The translations under genes were made by a program, and so were the position numbers. DNA of 64,000 bases from Anabaena sphaerica FACHB-251 (GTDB lineage: Bacteria; Cyanobacteriota; Cyanobacteriia; Cyanobacteriales; Nostocaceae), in the NCBI RefSeq assembly GCF_014696825.1, contig NZ_JACJQU010000008.1:124001-188000 (forward strand). The letters are read 5' to 3'. This document shows positions 55,694 to 64,000 of this stretch, piece by piece. The notes below the pieces were generated by a model. The model ran no database searches, was not told where the DNA came from, and saw only the letters and a list, made by a program, of their open reading frames with translations. Positions within the stretch are counted from its first letter, which is position 1; each line of letters begins with the position of its first letter.

Positions 55694-55824
55694 ATACAGG
55701 AATTACGCAACTGGCATATGATTAGGGTGTGTCAGATGTCAAAAATCTCTTTATTGACAGTATTTATGCAGTCTGACGCACCCGACAAGATATGTTTGAT
55801 GAGACACTTGCGTCAGTCCTATAT
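55694..55824. mobile_element. MITE-like element with ATAGGACTTACGCA-type ends
   Basis: ATACAGGAATTACGCAACTG at the left and the complement of ATAGGACTGACGCAAGTG at the right are imperfect terminal inverted repeats. Inner arms GGGTGTGTCAGA and TCTGACGCACCC add a second inverted repeat. The element is about 130 bp and non-coding. The terminal sequence is like a common Nostocales MITE family. Confidence 0.55.
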
Positions 55825-55848
55825 AGCCAAAAATTCTCTTTACAGGCA

Positions 55849-56226
55849 TCAACCAAACCAGTTAGAAGGTTGACAACCTGGTTGAACTGTTTCACAAAGG
55901 TGGTTACTAATCAAATCTGCTTTTGCTTGGATAATTGAAAAAATCCCTTGGTGAATCAAATTTTGTAGATATAATTGCTGTTCTAACGGATTACGAGATA
56001 ACTTGTGATTTAAAGAGCTATCTTTATGATGTTCAGTTAACAAAATCTGAGTGTCAGAAACCCTGCTATCAAAGCAAGGAAGACGATTGAACACAAAAGA
56101 AATTAGCTCTTGACGTAAATCAGGAATTGCAAAAGCCTGTTGATAAGGTTGGTATGGGTATGTATCCAACACACTTTCAATTTCACCGATGACTGATTGC
56201 TGTGTTAACTTAACTACGGTTTTCAT
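55849..56226 (-). CDS. Hypothetical protein, tentatively ComFB-like
   Basis: The 125 residues read MKTVVKLTQQSVIGEIESVL, then PYQQAFAIPDLRQELISFVF followed by NRLPC. The LRQ-L-x-x-x-V-x-NR-L pattern resembles ComFB-type proteins (cyanobacterial members bind cyclic dinucleotides), but the match is partial. The C-terminus, CETVQPGCQPSNWFG, has two Cys residues. No partner genes adjoin it. I give the family only as a possibility. Confidence 0.5.
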   Translation of the reverse strand: MKTVVKLTQQSVIGEIESVLDTYPYQPYQQAFAIPDLRQELISFVFNRLPCFDSRVSDTQILLTEHHKDSSLNHKLSRNPLEQQLYLQNLIHQGIFSIIQAKADLISNHLCETVQPGCQPSNWFG

Positions 56227-56893
56227 GATTTATGATCTCCTTTTTAATCTAATTCATGATTTGTGCAACAAAAAATTTATCTCAATAACAATTTGGTAAT
56301 GATAAGCAGTGATAACCCGTTCCCGTACCATACCCGACACCCCTGATTCAATATTTGATTTTGGCAAAATATCAGAGGATTGATTGCCAATGATACTTGA
56401 TGGTAATTTATACCTATTTAAAGAATAAATTCTCAAATATGACTCCAGCTACTGCTTAACTACCGATGTTATAGCTATACAAGTCCAATTATTTCAAATT
56501 TACGCTATTTAGGTAAAAAAATACATAAAACGCAGCATAAACTATTAGGGATCAATTTTAGCTACCAAAAATCATGTTAATTATGCTTAACGTGATAGTA
56601 AAGTTAAACTCACAATATAATTTACATTAGACATCTCCGGTAATTAAATGTGCGTGGTTTGAAACCCTTGTAGAGACGTTCCGGCGGAACGTCTCTAGCA
56701 TATTTCCGGAGAGGTCTATTACTTCTTATATACCCTGCCCATGGACATAGAAACTCTGCTGAGTTATTAAGTAAAATAACCCAAAACCTCTTGCCTATTG
56801 CTTATTGCCTTGTGACAACGGCAATTTTTAACACCCACCTACCCCCCTACTTAGTCTGTTCTGAGTTATGAATACTGGGAGTTAAAGTGTTTG
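56227..56893. other. Intergenic region containing MITE copy 2
   Basis: A 60-codon frame at 56254-56436 lacks protein-like signals and I do not accept it. The region contains the MITE at 56628-56718. The rest is AT-rich with no visible gene or clear promoter. Confidence 0.45.
56628..56718. mobile_element. MITE, copy 2 (inverted relative to copy 1)
   Basis: This 91-bp element is nearly identical to 43045-43136 when read on the other strand. Ends are TAGACATCTCCGGTAATT and the complement of TAGACCTCTCCGGAAATA. The centre is a perfect palindrome, AGAGACGTTCCGGCGGAACG plus TCTCT. The ends of this copy are better matched to each other than those of copy 1. TA flanks both sides. Confidence 0.8.
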
Positions 56894-57979
56894 TTAGACA
56901 GACCTCTCCAAAAAATCTAAAAAATCTCCATTTTCTGGGAGCAGATGACGCAGTTGATTGTCAATTTCATTAGCAGCAGCTAGTCCCGAAACCATTGCCC
57001 CTCCTACCATATTTCCCCCACACCAATCACCACAACAAACCAAGGGTAGGGAAGTATTTGCAGATAAACAAGCTATATCTAAAGGAGTACGAGGAAAGGC
57101 ATAACGCCAGCGATGTACTTGCATCCAGTCAGGATTTTCAAACCAGGGAAGTGCTAAATTTTGTGCTGCTTTTTGCAACATATAATTGGCTACCGATTGT
57201 AAATCTTCGGTTTCTAGATGTTGTTGAGCTAAACCCGCACTACTTTGTAACACAAAATGAGGTTGTTTTGAGTGAGTACGCTTACTACTATCGAATCCAA
57301 TCCATGCTAAATCTGCATGATCATTAAAAATCAAAGCTTTCCAATCAGGTAAAGGTTGGGAGTTGGGGGAAAATCCCGCCATGACACTAATACAAGGGTG
57401 AAACTCGACAGAATGCAACTGATCCAAAAATACAGCATCCAATAAACTTTTACCTAAAGGCGCTAATAAATCCCCTGCTTGGGGTGCAGGAATGGCTACT
57501 ACGATAGCTTTGGCGTTTAATTGTTCGTTTCTTTCTAGGGTAAGACACCAAGTATTTTCTGGAGTAGGATTAATTTTAATCACGCGCTGATTTAATAAAA
57601 TCTCTAAACCTGGAGTCAGAAATTTAGCGATCGCACTCATTCCTTCTGGTGCAATATAACGCGGACTCCGTTTTGCTGGTTTAGATATACCCTCACCGGC
57701 TGAGAATTCATAAACTATATCTGTCCAAACTTTGATAACTTGCCGATTTTGCCATAAATCCACAAATTTACTCAATAATTCACCCTTGGGCTGCAAATAA
57801 CAAGCACCATGATCCGCCCAAGTTCCCTGGACACGCCGTGTAGCAACTCTTCCCCCCACACCACGGGATTTTTCCACAACCAAAACCCCATAACCAGCTT
57901 GACGTAACCGCTGGGCGCAGACTAAACCAGATATACCCGCACCAATAACAGTAATATCAGTAATATGAGAATTTGACAT
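56894..57979 (-). CDS. FAD-dependent NAD(P)-binding oxidoreductase (renalase-like)
   Basis: The 361 residues open with the FAD dinucleotide motif VIGAGISGLVCAQRL, then VVEKSRGVGGRVATRRV, an amine-oxidase-like GG motif. Later landmarks are ALIFNDHADLAWIGFDSSKR and the C-terminal VCCGDWCGGNMVGGAMVSGL, which contacts FAD. This fits the renalase/FAD-oxidoreductase group common in cyanobacteria. I start at the ATG at 57979; a TTG lies 9 bp further out. The substrate is unknown. Confidence 0.85.
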   Translation of the reverse strand: MSNSHITDITVIGAGISGLVCAQRLRQAGYGVLVVEKSRGVGGRVATRRVQGTWADHGACYLQPKGELLSKFVDLWQNRQVIKVWTDIVYEFSAGEGISKPAKRSPRYIAPEGMSAIAKFLTPGLEILLNQRVIKINPTPENTWCLTLERNEQLNAKAIVVAIPAPQAGDLLAPLGKSLLDAVFLDQLHSVEFHPCISVMAGFSPNSQPLPDWKALIFNDHADLAWIGFDSSKRTHSKQPHFVLQSSAGLAQQHLETEDLQSVANYMLQKAAQNLALPWFENPDWMQVHRWRYAFPRTPLDIACLSANTSLPLVCCGDWCGGNMVGGAMVSGLAAANEIDNQLRHLLPENGDFLDFLERSV

Positions 57980-58066
57980 AGTTTGCAATTCAACCTTGAC
58001 AATAACTGTTAAAAGCTAATAGTAGAATAGGGTACAGACAAGCTGCACGGAAGGGAGGCTGGGAAA

Positions 58067-58912
58067 TTGGATGAACTAAGGGCGGTATTAGAGTTAGCAA
58101 CCGAAGAAGAACTACAGGACTTAACAGCAATTCTGTTTAGTCGTAAATTTAATCCCCTAGATTATGTTCACACACCCGAACCCATCGAAGTACAAAGCCA
58201 AGATCGTCAAATTTGGCTAGATGCACTAGAAGATCGCTTTCGCTTTTTAGCGGCTGATGGGATAACGGTATTACGCGGACGCACTGACCAAGTAACTTAC
58301 CGACAAGCATTAATTCAAGTATGTAAGTATCTAAAAATTCCTTATGCTGACGATTTAGCAACCGTTGATTTAGAAGCAGAGGTATTTTTGCATCTTTTAG
58401 GAAAGGTCTGGAAAAAGCTGCCAAAACAAGAACAGCAAAAAATCACGACCAAGGTACAAAGTCATTTGTTAACATCAGATATTCAACAACCTTTACCCCT
58501 GTCATTACAAAAAGATCCTTTAGGATTAATTTTCAAAGGTGGTAGTGCTTTAGCTGTCACTTCCGTGGTTCAGCCTTATGTACTTAAACAAATTGCCCGT
58601 CAATTTGCTATTCATTTAGCTACCTATCAAGTAGCCAAAGAAGCAGCAATTACAGGCACACAAGTGGCAAGCAAACAATTTCAAAGCTATGTCACAGTGC
58701 AGATGGCGCGACGGGGTATGACTGTGAATGCAGCCCGTTATAGTGCAGTACGAACAGTGTTTGCTGTTGTTGGACCAATGATGTGGGCTTGGTTTTTTGC
58801 GGATTTGGGTTGGAGAGCGATCGCTACTAACTACGGTCGCATTATTCCCACTATTTTCACCTTAGCCCAAATTCGTCTCACCCGTGCAGAAGAATGTTGG
58901 GAGCCAGCTTGA
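58067..58912 (+). CDS. YaaW family protein
   Basis: The 281 residues begin MDELRAVLELATEEELQDLT and FSRKFNPLDYV, the YaaW/DUF3944 opening. A C-terminal hydrophobic half (VFAVVGPMMWAWFFADLGWRAI) suggests membrane association. The start is a TTG at 58067, supported by GGGAGG eight bases upstream; the nearby ATG is out of frame. It overlaps the next gene by 19 bp. YaaW function is unknown. Confidence 0.8.
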   Translation: MDELRAVLELATEEELQDLTAILFSRKFNPLDYVHTPEPIEVQSQDRQIWLDALEDRFRFLAADGITVLRGRTDQVTYRQALIQVCKYLKIPYADDLATVDLEAEVFLHLLGKVWKKLPKQEQQKITTKVQSHLLTSDIQQPLPLSLQKDPLGLIFKGGSALAVTSVVQPYVLKQIARQFAIHLATYQVAKEAAITGTQVASKQFQSYVTVQMARRGMTVNAARYSAVRTVFAVVGPMMWAWFFADLGWRAIATNYGRIIPTIFTLAQIRLTRAEECWEPA

Positions 58913-60228
58913 ACAAAGCTTTTTATCATCCTGAACCTAGTTTGCAACCTGCGTGGAACAGTCTTCAATTTGGGTTGCTGGTCTTCCCCATCAGTCCATT
59001 TTTGGGGGCTGTAACGATATCTTTGGCATCATTAATCACTTGGGCAAAAAAATACCGTACTATTAGCCGCCGTCCCCTCCACCAAGGATTTGCAATTTTA
59101 AGTTTTTTATTGTTGATAACTACCGGGTTTGCCTCTCATAAACTAGAGGCTTTCCTGGGTTTATTCAACTTACTACCTTATTTTTTCGTATTTGCCGGAT
59201 TAACGTCCCTAATTCAAACACCCGCCCAATTACGGCAAATTGCTTGGATTATGGTATTTGGTTCTTTACCTGTCGTCATCATTGGTTTTGGGCAATTATT
59301 TCTAGGCTGGACTCTCAAGCTACAATTTTTGTGGATTCTCTTAGATTGGACAGTTGCCCCTGGAGGAGAACCAGCAGGACGCATGGCTTCTGTGTTAATG
59401 CACGCCAACACCTTAGCCGCTTATTTGGTGACAATTTTTATTTTGGGTTTAGGGTTGTGGTTAGAAAACTATCAAAAACTCAAACAAAAACTCACAGTCA
59501 AAAATTCATCCTCACCACTCTCTTACCGCCCCATCATCTTCTTAACAATAGCGGTATTTGCTAATTTTATAGCTTTGATTTTAACCAACTCCCGTAATGG
59601 GTGGGTAATAGCTATTGTCACCTGTTTAGCTTATGCTTTTTATCAAGGTTGGCGGCTGATTGTCGCTGGTTTTCTGAGTATTGCCACTAGCATTCTATTA
59701 GCAGCTTTTGCACCATCAGCGATCGCTCAATTTTTCCGTCGCTTCGTTCCCTATTTTATCTGGGCGCGGTTAAATGATGATATGTATCCCGATAGACCAG
59801 TAGCCTTGATGCGAAAAACCCAGTGGGAATTTGCCTGGAATTTAACTCAACAGCATCCTTTTACTGGTTGGGGTTTACGCAGTTTTAGCGGACTCTACAA
59901 AGCCCAAATGGCAACTGACTTAGGTCATCCCCACAACCTATTTTTAATGCTATCTGCGGAAACTGGTTTAGTTACCACTTTGCTATTTTGTGGTTTACTC
60001 GCTGGGATTATAATTACTGCTAGTCAAGTGCTGTGGCAATCAAAATCTCTAGAACCAGAAAACAGATTAATCTTTTTTAGTTATCTACTGGCTTTTATCG
60101 GTTGGATACTATTTAATACCGTCGATGTTACCACCTTTGATATTCGATTAAGTACCCTGTTTTGGGTATATTTAGCTGCCTTATGTGGCGTAATTTATCA
60201 ATATAAATCATTGTTGAAAAGGCAATAA
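58894..60228 (+). CDS. O-antigen ligase / Wzy-type polymerase family membrane protein
   Basis: This 444-residue integral membrane protein has about eleven helices and a large periplasmic loop. The Wzy_C core is visible: FANFIALILTNSRNGWVIAI, with the conserved NSR-x-G, and later the loop HPFTGWGLRSF followed by GHPHNLFLMLSAETG, whose H-P-H-N is typical. Such proteins join polysaccharide to lipid or protein acceptors. The gene starts inside the end of the YaaW gene, implying coupled translation. Confidence 0.87.
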   Translation: MLGASLNKAFYHPEPSLQPAWNSLQFGLLVFPISPFLGAVTISLASLITWAKKYRTISRRPLHQGFAILSFLLLITTGFASHKLEAFLGLFNLLPYFFVFAGLTSLIQTPAQLRQIAWIMVFGSLPVVIIGFGQLFLGWTLKLQFLWILLDWTVAPGGEPAGRMASVLMHANTLAAYLVTIFILGLGLWLENYQKLKQKLTVKNSSSPLSYRPIIFLTIAVFANFIALILTNSRNGWVIAIVTCLAYAFYQGWRLIVAGFLSIATSILLAAFAPSAIAQFFRRFVPYFIWARLNDDMYPDRPVALMRKTQWEFAWNLTQQHPFTGWGLRSFSGLYKAQMATDLGHPHNLFLMLSAETGLVTTLLFCGLLAGIIITASQVLWQSKSLEPENRLIFFSYLLAFIGWILFNTVDVTTFDIRLSTLFWVYLAALCGVIYQYKSLLKRQ

Positions 60229-60416
60229 GCTCATAAACTTTTGATTTGCATATCACAAAATCCTGTGGGGTAGCGGGTTTCCCGACTTGTAGCCAGTGAT
60301 GTTGGGCTGGACAGTCCGCCCTAGTTATGCAAGTTAAATGTCCAGCAGCTATGGGTAAGCTGAATGCTTAAAGTACAAGCAATCTGTAAAATAGGTGTGT
60401 CCGTAATTAAAACCTT

Positions 60417-60938
60417 ATGCCTAGTACCGCTGATTTTCTGCAATACACCCAATGGTCAGGAATTGCTACGATCTTATTTGCAGTTCTGACAATCTTGGCT
60501 TTCATTCTCAAATGGGGCTTCCGTTTTCGGCTGGTTGGTACTACAGGCTTTATGTTAGTGCTGACAGCTGGGTTATTTTCCCTGTCTTTAGTACCTCTAA
60601 GTCGGACTGTGATTCCGGGTGCAGTGAAGTACACTTTAGTTTATGACAACGGTTCTAACCTCGCGGTAATTGCCACTAGCCCCAAGATTACCCCTACAGA
60701 ATTAGAAGCAACTTTGCGCCAAGCTGCTAGTAATCTCTACTCTTATGGTCGCTTAGGAAGTAGGGGAAACAACCAACTGACAATTCGCGCCCGTACCATT
60801 ATCCACCCAGAACCAGGAATTTCTGCACCAGTTTACTTGGGTGAGGTGAAAAGAACTTTGGCAACTCGTGAAGACACCCAAATGGCAGTAAAACTTTACC
60901 TCGACAAATTCGCTCAATTGCCACAACCTACCGCTTAA
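60417..60938 (+). CDS. ycf51: Ycf51 family protein (DUF2518)
   Basis: The 173-residue protein has two N-terminal membrane helices (ATILFAVLTILAFILKWGFR and TGFMLVLTAGLFSLSLVP) and a soluble C-terminal domain (SPKITPTELEATLRQAASNL). It matches the Ycf51/DUF2518 proteins of cyanobacteria and red-algal plastids. The role is not established; its conservation hints at thylakoid function. Confidence 0.88.
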   Translation: MPSTADFLQYTQWSGIATILFAVLTILAFILKWGFRFRLVGTTGFMLVLTAGLFSLSLVPLSRTVIPGAVKYTLVYDNGSNLAVIATSPKITPTELEATLRQAASNLYSYGRLGSRGNNQLTIRARTIIHPEPGISAPVYLGEVKRTLATREDTQMAVKLYLDKFAQLPQPTA

Positions 60939-61174
60939 AAGAGATTTGGGAGTGTGGGGAAATGGGGAGAAGAATCTATTACCTCTTTCTCCATTCCCCA
61001 AACGACATAATTTTTTAGTTACTTACAATACAAGAAAGATTATTTTTAGATTAAGATATTAAAACTTCAAAATTTTCACCATGGGCAATAGGTTGATATC
61101 GATGTGGCAACAAGAACCCTGAATCATTAGTCTAATTTTATGAAGAAATATCAAGTTTTGACATACTAGTTATT

Positions 61175-62311
61175 ATGCCTAATCAATCTTCTACTCAAAC
61201 CGCGAGTTCATTATTGACACTGACAGTTGCCCCGGCTCAACTCGTCCGGGGTGCTGGTGTGTTGGGTTCCGCAGCGGTCGAAATTGCCCGGTTGGGAACT
61301 CGTCCTTTAATTGTGGCAGGAAACCGCACTCTCAGTATTAGCCAAGAAACTTTACAACCGATTTTCCAAGCGGAACAGTTAGATACTGTCACAGCTTCCT
61401 ATGGTGCAGATTGCTGTGAAGCTAGTCTGAAAGCGTTACGCAAAGCAGCCAAGGAACATAAGGCAGATGTAATCATTGGTGTGGGTGGTGGTAAGGCACT
61501 GGATACAGCTAAGTTAGTCGGCCATCAATTACAATTACCAGTTGTAACAATTCCTACCTCTGCGGCTACCTGTGCGGCGTGGACTGCTTTATCAAATGTC
61601 TATTCTGAGTCAGGGGCGTTTTTGTATGATGTAGCGTTGTCTCACTGTCCTGATTTGCTGATTCTGGACTATGATTTGATTAAAACTGCACCTCAACGGA
61701 CTTTAGTTGCAGGTATTGGGGATGCGATCGCTAAATGGTATGAAGCATCCGTTAGCAGTGGACACTTGCAAGATACGTTAATTATTGCCGCAGTCCAACA
61801 AGCGCGAGTTTTACGAGATATCCTGTTACAAAAATCTGCCGCAGCTTTACAATCTCCTGGTAGTGAAGTTTGGCAAGAAGTGGTGGATGCCACAGTATTA
61901 CTAGCTGGTGTCATTGGTGGGTTAGGTGGCGCACAATGTCGCACTGTGGCCGCCCATGCTGTCCATAATGGTTTAACGCATATTTCTGGACATGGCAGCA
62001 TTCATGGCGAAAAAGTCGCTTATGGTATTTTAGTACAACTGCGATTAGAAGAAATGCTCCAAGGTAATCAACTTGCAGACGCAGCAAGACAACAATTATT
62101 AAAGTTCTATGCAGAGATTGGACTACCCCAAAAACTAGCAGATTTGGGTTTAGGTAATCTTACTTTGGCTGAGTTACAAACAGCCGCAGAAATTACCCTA
62201 GCACCTAATTCTGATATTCACCGTTTACCTTTTCCCGTAGTCTTGGAACATTTAATGGCCGCAATGGTTTCTACCACCGCACCACACCAATTAAAAGTTA
62301 AAAATGGGTAA
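61175..62311 (+). CDS. Iron-containing alcohol dehydrogenase, glycerol-dehydrogenase type
   Basis: The 378 residues show the family's NAD site GVGGGKALDTAK, PTSAATCAAWTALSNVYSE near the middle, and metal-binding residues in GIGDAIAKWYEA (Asp), AHAVHNGLTHI (His) and GHGSIHGEKVAYG (His). The enzyme would oxidise glycerol or a related polyol or keto compound with a divalent metal. It is followed by an octamer tandem repeat and an aminotransferase gene. Confidence 0.86.
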   Translation: MPNQSSTQTASSLLTLTVAPAQLVRGAGVLGSAAVEIARLGTRPLIVAGNRTLSISQETLQPIFQAEQLDTVTASYGADCCEASLKALRKAAKEHKADVIIGVGGGKALDTAKLVGHQLQLPVVTIPTSAATCAAWTALSNVYSESGAFLYDVALSHCPDLLILDYDLIKTAPQRTLVAGIGDAIAKWYEASVSSGHLQDTLIIAAVQQARVLRDILLQKSAAALQSPGSEVWQEVVDATVLLAGVIGGLGGAQCRTVAAHAVHNGLTHISGHGSIHGEKVAYGILVQLRLEEMLQGNQLADAARQQLLKFYAEIGLPQKLADLGLGNLTLAELQTAAEITLAPNSDIHRLPFPVVLEHLMAAMVSTTAPHQLKVKNG

Positions 62312-62363
62312 TTGGTAATTGGGAAGAGGCAAAAGGCAAAAGCAAAAGAAAGATAATATTTCT

Positions 62364-62439
62364 CCCCTGCTCCCCTGCTCCCCTGCTCCCCTGCTCCCCT
62401 GCTCCCCTGCTCCCCTGCTCCCCTGCTCCCCTGCTCCCC
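62364..62439. repeat. Octamer tandem repeat CCCCTGCT x9
   Basis: Nine perfect CCCCTGCT units (62364-62435) and a partial tenth lie 24 bp before the aminotransferase start codon. The tract is preceded by AAAGGCAAAAGCAAAAGAAA-type repeat sequence. The perfection of the copies suggests recent expansion by slippage. Confidence 0.9.
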
Positions 62440-62463
62440 AATCACCTATTCCGAGGTTTTAGA

Positions 62464-63669
62464 ATGAGTCTGAGTTGGATTACTCCCGCAGAACGTGTAC
62501 AAAAATTGCCTCCTTATGTTTTTGCCCGTTTGGATGAACTAAAGGCAAAGGCCAGGGAACAAGGGCTAGATTTAATTGATTTAGGGATGGGAAACCCCGA
62601 TGGACCCACACCTCAACCGGTGGTAGAAGCTGCCATTGCCGCTTTACAAAATCCCGCTAATCACGGTTATCCACCCTTTGAAGGTACTGCTAATTTTCGT
62701 AAGGCAATTACTAAATGGTACAATCGCCGCTATGGTGTCACCCTTGATCCTGATAGCGAGGCTTTACCCCTGCTTGGTTCTAAGGAAGGTTTAGGACATT
62801 TAGCGATCGCCTATATCAATCCTGGTGATCTTGTTTTAGTACCATCACCATCCTATCCCGTCCATTTTCGTGGTCCTATCATCGCTGGTGGAGTCATTCA
62901 CAGTTTAATTCTTAAAGAAGAAAACAACTGGTTAATTGATTTAGCTGCTATTCCCGATGAAGTAGCCAGAAAAGCCAAAATCCTCTATTTCAATTATCCC
63001 AGTAACCCCACCGCAGCTACCGCACCCCGTGAATTTTTTGAAGAGATTGTCGCTTTTGCCCGTAAATATGAAATTCTTTTAGTTCATGACTTGTGTTATG
63101 CGGAGTTAGCTTTTGATGGTTATCAACCGACTAGCTTGTTAGAAATCCCTGGTGCAAAAGATATCGGCGTAGAATTTCACACCTTATCTAAAACCTATAA
63201 TATGGCAGGTTGGCGTGTTGGTTTTGTCGTCGGAAATCGTCATGTGATCCAAGGTTTACGAACATTAAAAACTAACTTGGATTATGGCATTTTCTCCGCT
63301 TTACAAACAGCAGCAGAAACCGCTTTAGAATTGCCAGATACTTATTTACATGAAGTCCAGCAACGCTACCGTACCCGTCGAGATTTTCTGATTGATGGTT
63401 TAGGTAAATTAGGCTGGAATATTCCTAAAACCGAAGCCACAATGTATCTTTGGGTAAAATGTCCAGTGGGAATGGGTTCGACAGATTTCGCCTTGGATGT
63501 ACTGCAACAAACAGGTGTAGTTGTCACTCCTGGTAATGCCTTTGGTGCTGGTGGTGAAGGATATGTGAGATTTAGTTTAATAGCAGATTGCGATCGCTTG
63601 GGTGAAGCTTTACAAAGATTCAAAGAAGCAGGAATTCGCTATCAACCTGAAGCTGTAGTTTCTGTTTAA
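62464..63669 (+). CDS. PLP-dependent class I/II aminotransferase (aspartate/LL-DAP aminotransferase-like)
   Basis: The 401 residues have the fold-type I pattern: DLIDLGMGNPDGPTPQPVVE, YPPFEGTANFRKAI, YFNYPSNPTAATA, VHDLCYAELAFDG, and the PLP lysine in FHTLSKTYNMAGWRVGFVVG. The C-terminal GEGYVRFSLIADCDR carries the carboxylate-binding Arg. Cyanobacterial members are annotated variously as aspartate aminotransferase or LL-diaminopimelate aminotransferase; the sequence does not decide between them. Its ATG follows the octamer repeat. Confidence 0.88.
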   Translation: MSLSWITPAERVQKLPPYVFARLDELKAKAREQGLDLIDLGMGNPDGPTPQPVVEAAIAALQNPANHGYPPFEGTANFRKAITKWYNRRYGVTLDPDSEALPLLGSKEGLGHLAIAYINPGDLVLVPSPSYPVHFRGPIIAGGVIHSLILKEENNWLIDLAAIPDEVARKAKILYFNYPSNPTAATAPREFFEEIVAFARKYEILLVHDLCYAELAFDGYQPTSLLEIPGAKDIGVEFHTLSKTYNMAGWRVGFVVGNRHVIQGLRTLKTNLDYGIFSALQTAAETALELPDTYLHEVQQRYRTRRDFLIDGLGKLGWNIPKTEATMYLWVKCPVGMGSTDFALDVLQQTGVVVTPGNAFGAGGEGYVRFSLIADCDRLGEALQRFKEAGIRYQPEAVVSV

Positions 63670-64000
63670 TTAAAGTAGGTTGGGTTAAGCGCAGCGCAAC
63701 CCAACATCAAATCAAATCAAATTTTTATTATTGTCTGAATCAGGATATCCAGGATTAAAAGATTGACATGATGTGGGTTTAATTTGTAATTTTTAGGATT
63801 TTTATTGTCAGAATCAGGATATCCAGGATTTGAGGATTTACAGGATTTTACAATACATTACCCGTTTTATCCCACCAAGTCAACCAAGGTACAGCTTCAT
63901 CTTCTATTAAACCTAATTACACAAAACGATTGGCGGAAATCAGATTACAATTATCTGCAATTTGAAGATTTAATACAGTTTGTTACATAATTAGGTATTG
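63670..64000. other. Terminal intergenic region with GAATCAGGATATCCAGGATT repeats
   Basis: GAATCAGGATATCCAGGATT occurs at 63737-63756 and again at 63811-63830, each followed by diverged GGATT-type units. The open frame at 63805-63990 is made of this repeat and looks spurious. On the complement, 63848-63917 encodes EDEAVPWLTWWDKTGNVL and a stop, like the tail of a Uma2-type or similar protein, but the upstream frame is closed by a stop. This may be a relic of a gene. Confidence 0.4.

Noticed and set aside
56254-56436. 60-codon frame upstream of the ComFB-like gene
   Set aside because: No domain, no ribosome-binding site, and poor codon pattern in an AT-rich gap.
62364-62439. CRISPR-like array
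   Set aside because: The units are 8-bp perfect tandem repeats with no spacers.
63805-63990. 61-codon frame at the right end
   Set aside because: It is built from the GAATCAGGATATCCAGGATT repeat and its neighbour; no start signal or family resemblance.

Overview
This 64 kb window is cyanobacterial chromosome. It carries the rubA-ycf48-psbEFLJ photosystem II block, ndhCKJ, cpcT, ycf51, the HIP1 octamer GCGATCGC many times, short heptamer and octamer tandem repeats, and many small inverted-repeat elements. The AT-rich base composition, HIP1 density and repeat families suggest a filamentous Nostocales (Anabaena/Nostoc/Dolichospermum type); that placement is an inference. I saw no rRNA, no intact transposase and no CRISPR array. 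Two tRNAs are present: Thr(CGT) and Cys(GCA).

Layout. 1-8.1 kb: partial cell-wall amidase, metH, and a phosphonate/phosphite-type ABC transporter (phnD-phnC-phnE). 8.1-10.6 kb: a decayed accessory island abutting tRNA-Thr. It holds a PIN toxin-antitoxin pair, fragments of type I restriction genes hsdS and hsdM, two MITEs, a MerR-type regulator, and a terminal repeat array that looks like an end of a Tn7-like type V-K CRISPR-associated transposon. 10.6-18.3 kb: DUF3493 protein, MFS exporter, inward-rectifier K+ channel, and a 1604-residue GAF/PAS diguanylate cyclase whose first GAF domain has both cysteines of a DXCF cyanobacteriochrome. 18.4-22.5 kb: photosystem II and NDH-1 core genes. 22.8-24.6 kb: a small accessory block with a proteasome-beta-like protein, a candidate structured RNA and a VapBC pair. 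24.7-34.8 kb: PsiE-like and TPR proteins, an EF-G paralogue, prohibitin, and hopanoid genes (hpnB, shc). 35.5-40.5 kb: tRNA-Cys, cpcT and the pstSCAB operon with a candidate Pho box. 41-47.3 kb: lysC, three SDR enzymes, miaE, and several MITEs, one nested in another repeat. 47.5-52.3 kb: a HEPN-like protein, and a RelE-type toxin-antitoxin cassette lying between acnB and a duplicate of the acnB 3' end. 52.4-64 kb: a NYN-LOTUS protein, a methyltransferase, an FAD oxidoreductase, a YaaW protein, an O-antigen ligase-like protein, Ycf51, an iron-type alcohol dehydrogenase and a PLP aminotransferase.

The core genes fit together as phototroph housekeeping: PSII assembly and cytochrome b559, NDH-1 electron transport, bilin attachment, phosphate and phosphonate uptake, methionine, aspartate-family and hopanoid biosynthesis. 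The accessory segments (8.1-10.6, 22.8-24.6, 47.5-49.7 kb) are where defence, toxin-antitoxin and mobile-element signals gather. The strongest unusual signals are the CAST-like end at tRNA-Thr, the toxin-antitoxin cassette with an acnB 3'-end duplication, the proteasome-like Ntn hydrolase next to a possible structured RNA, and the DXCF photoreceptor fused to a diguanylate cyclase.
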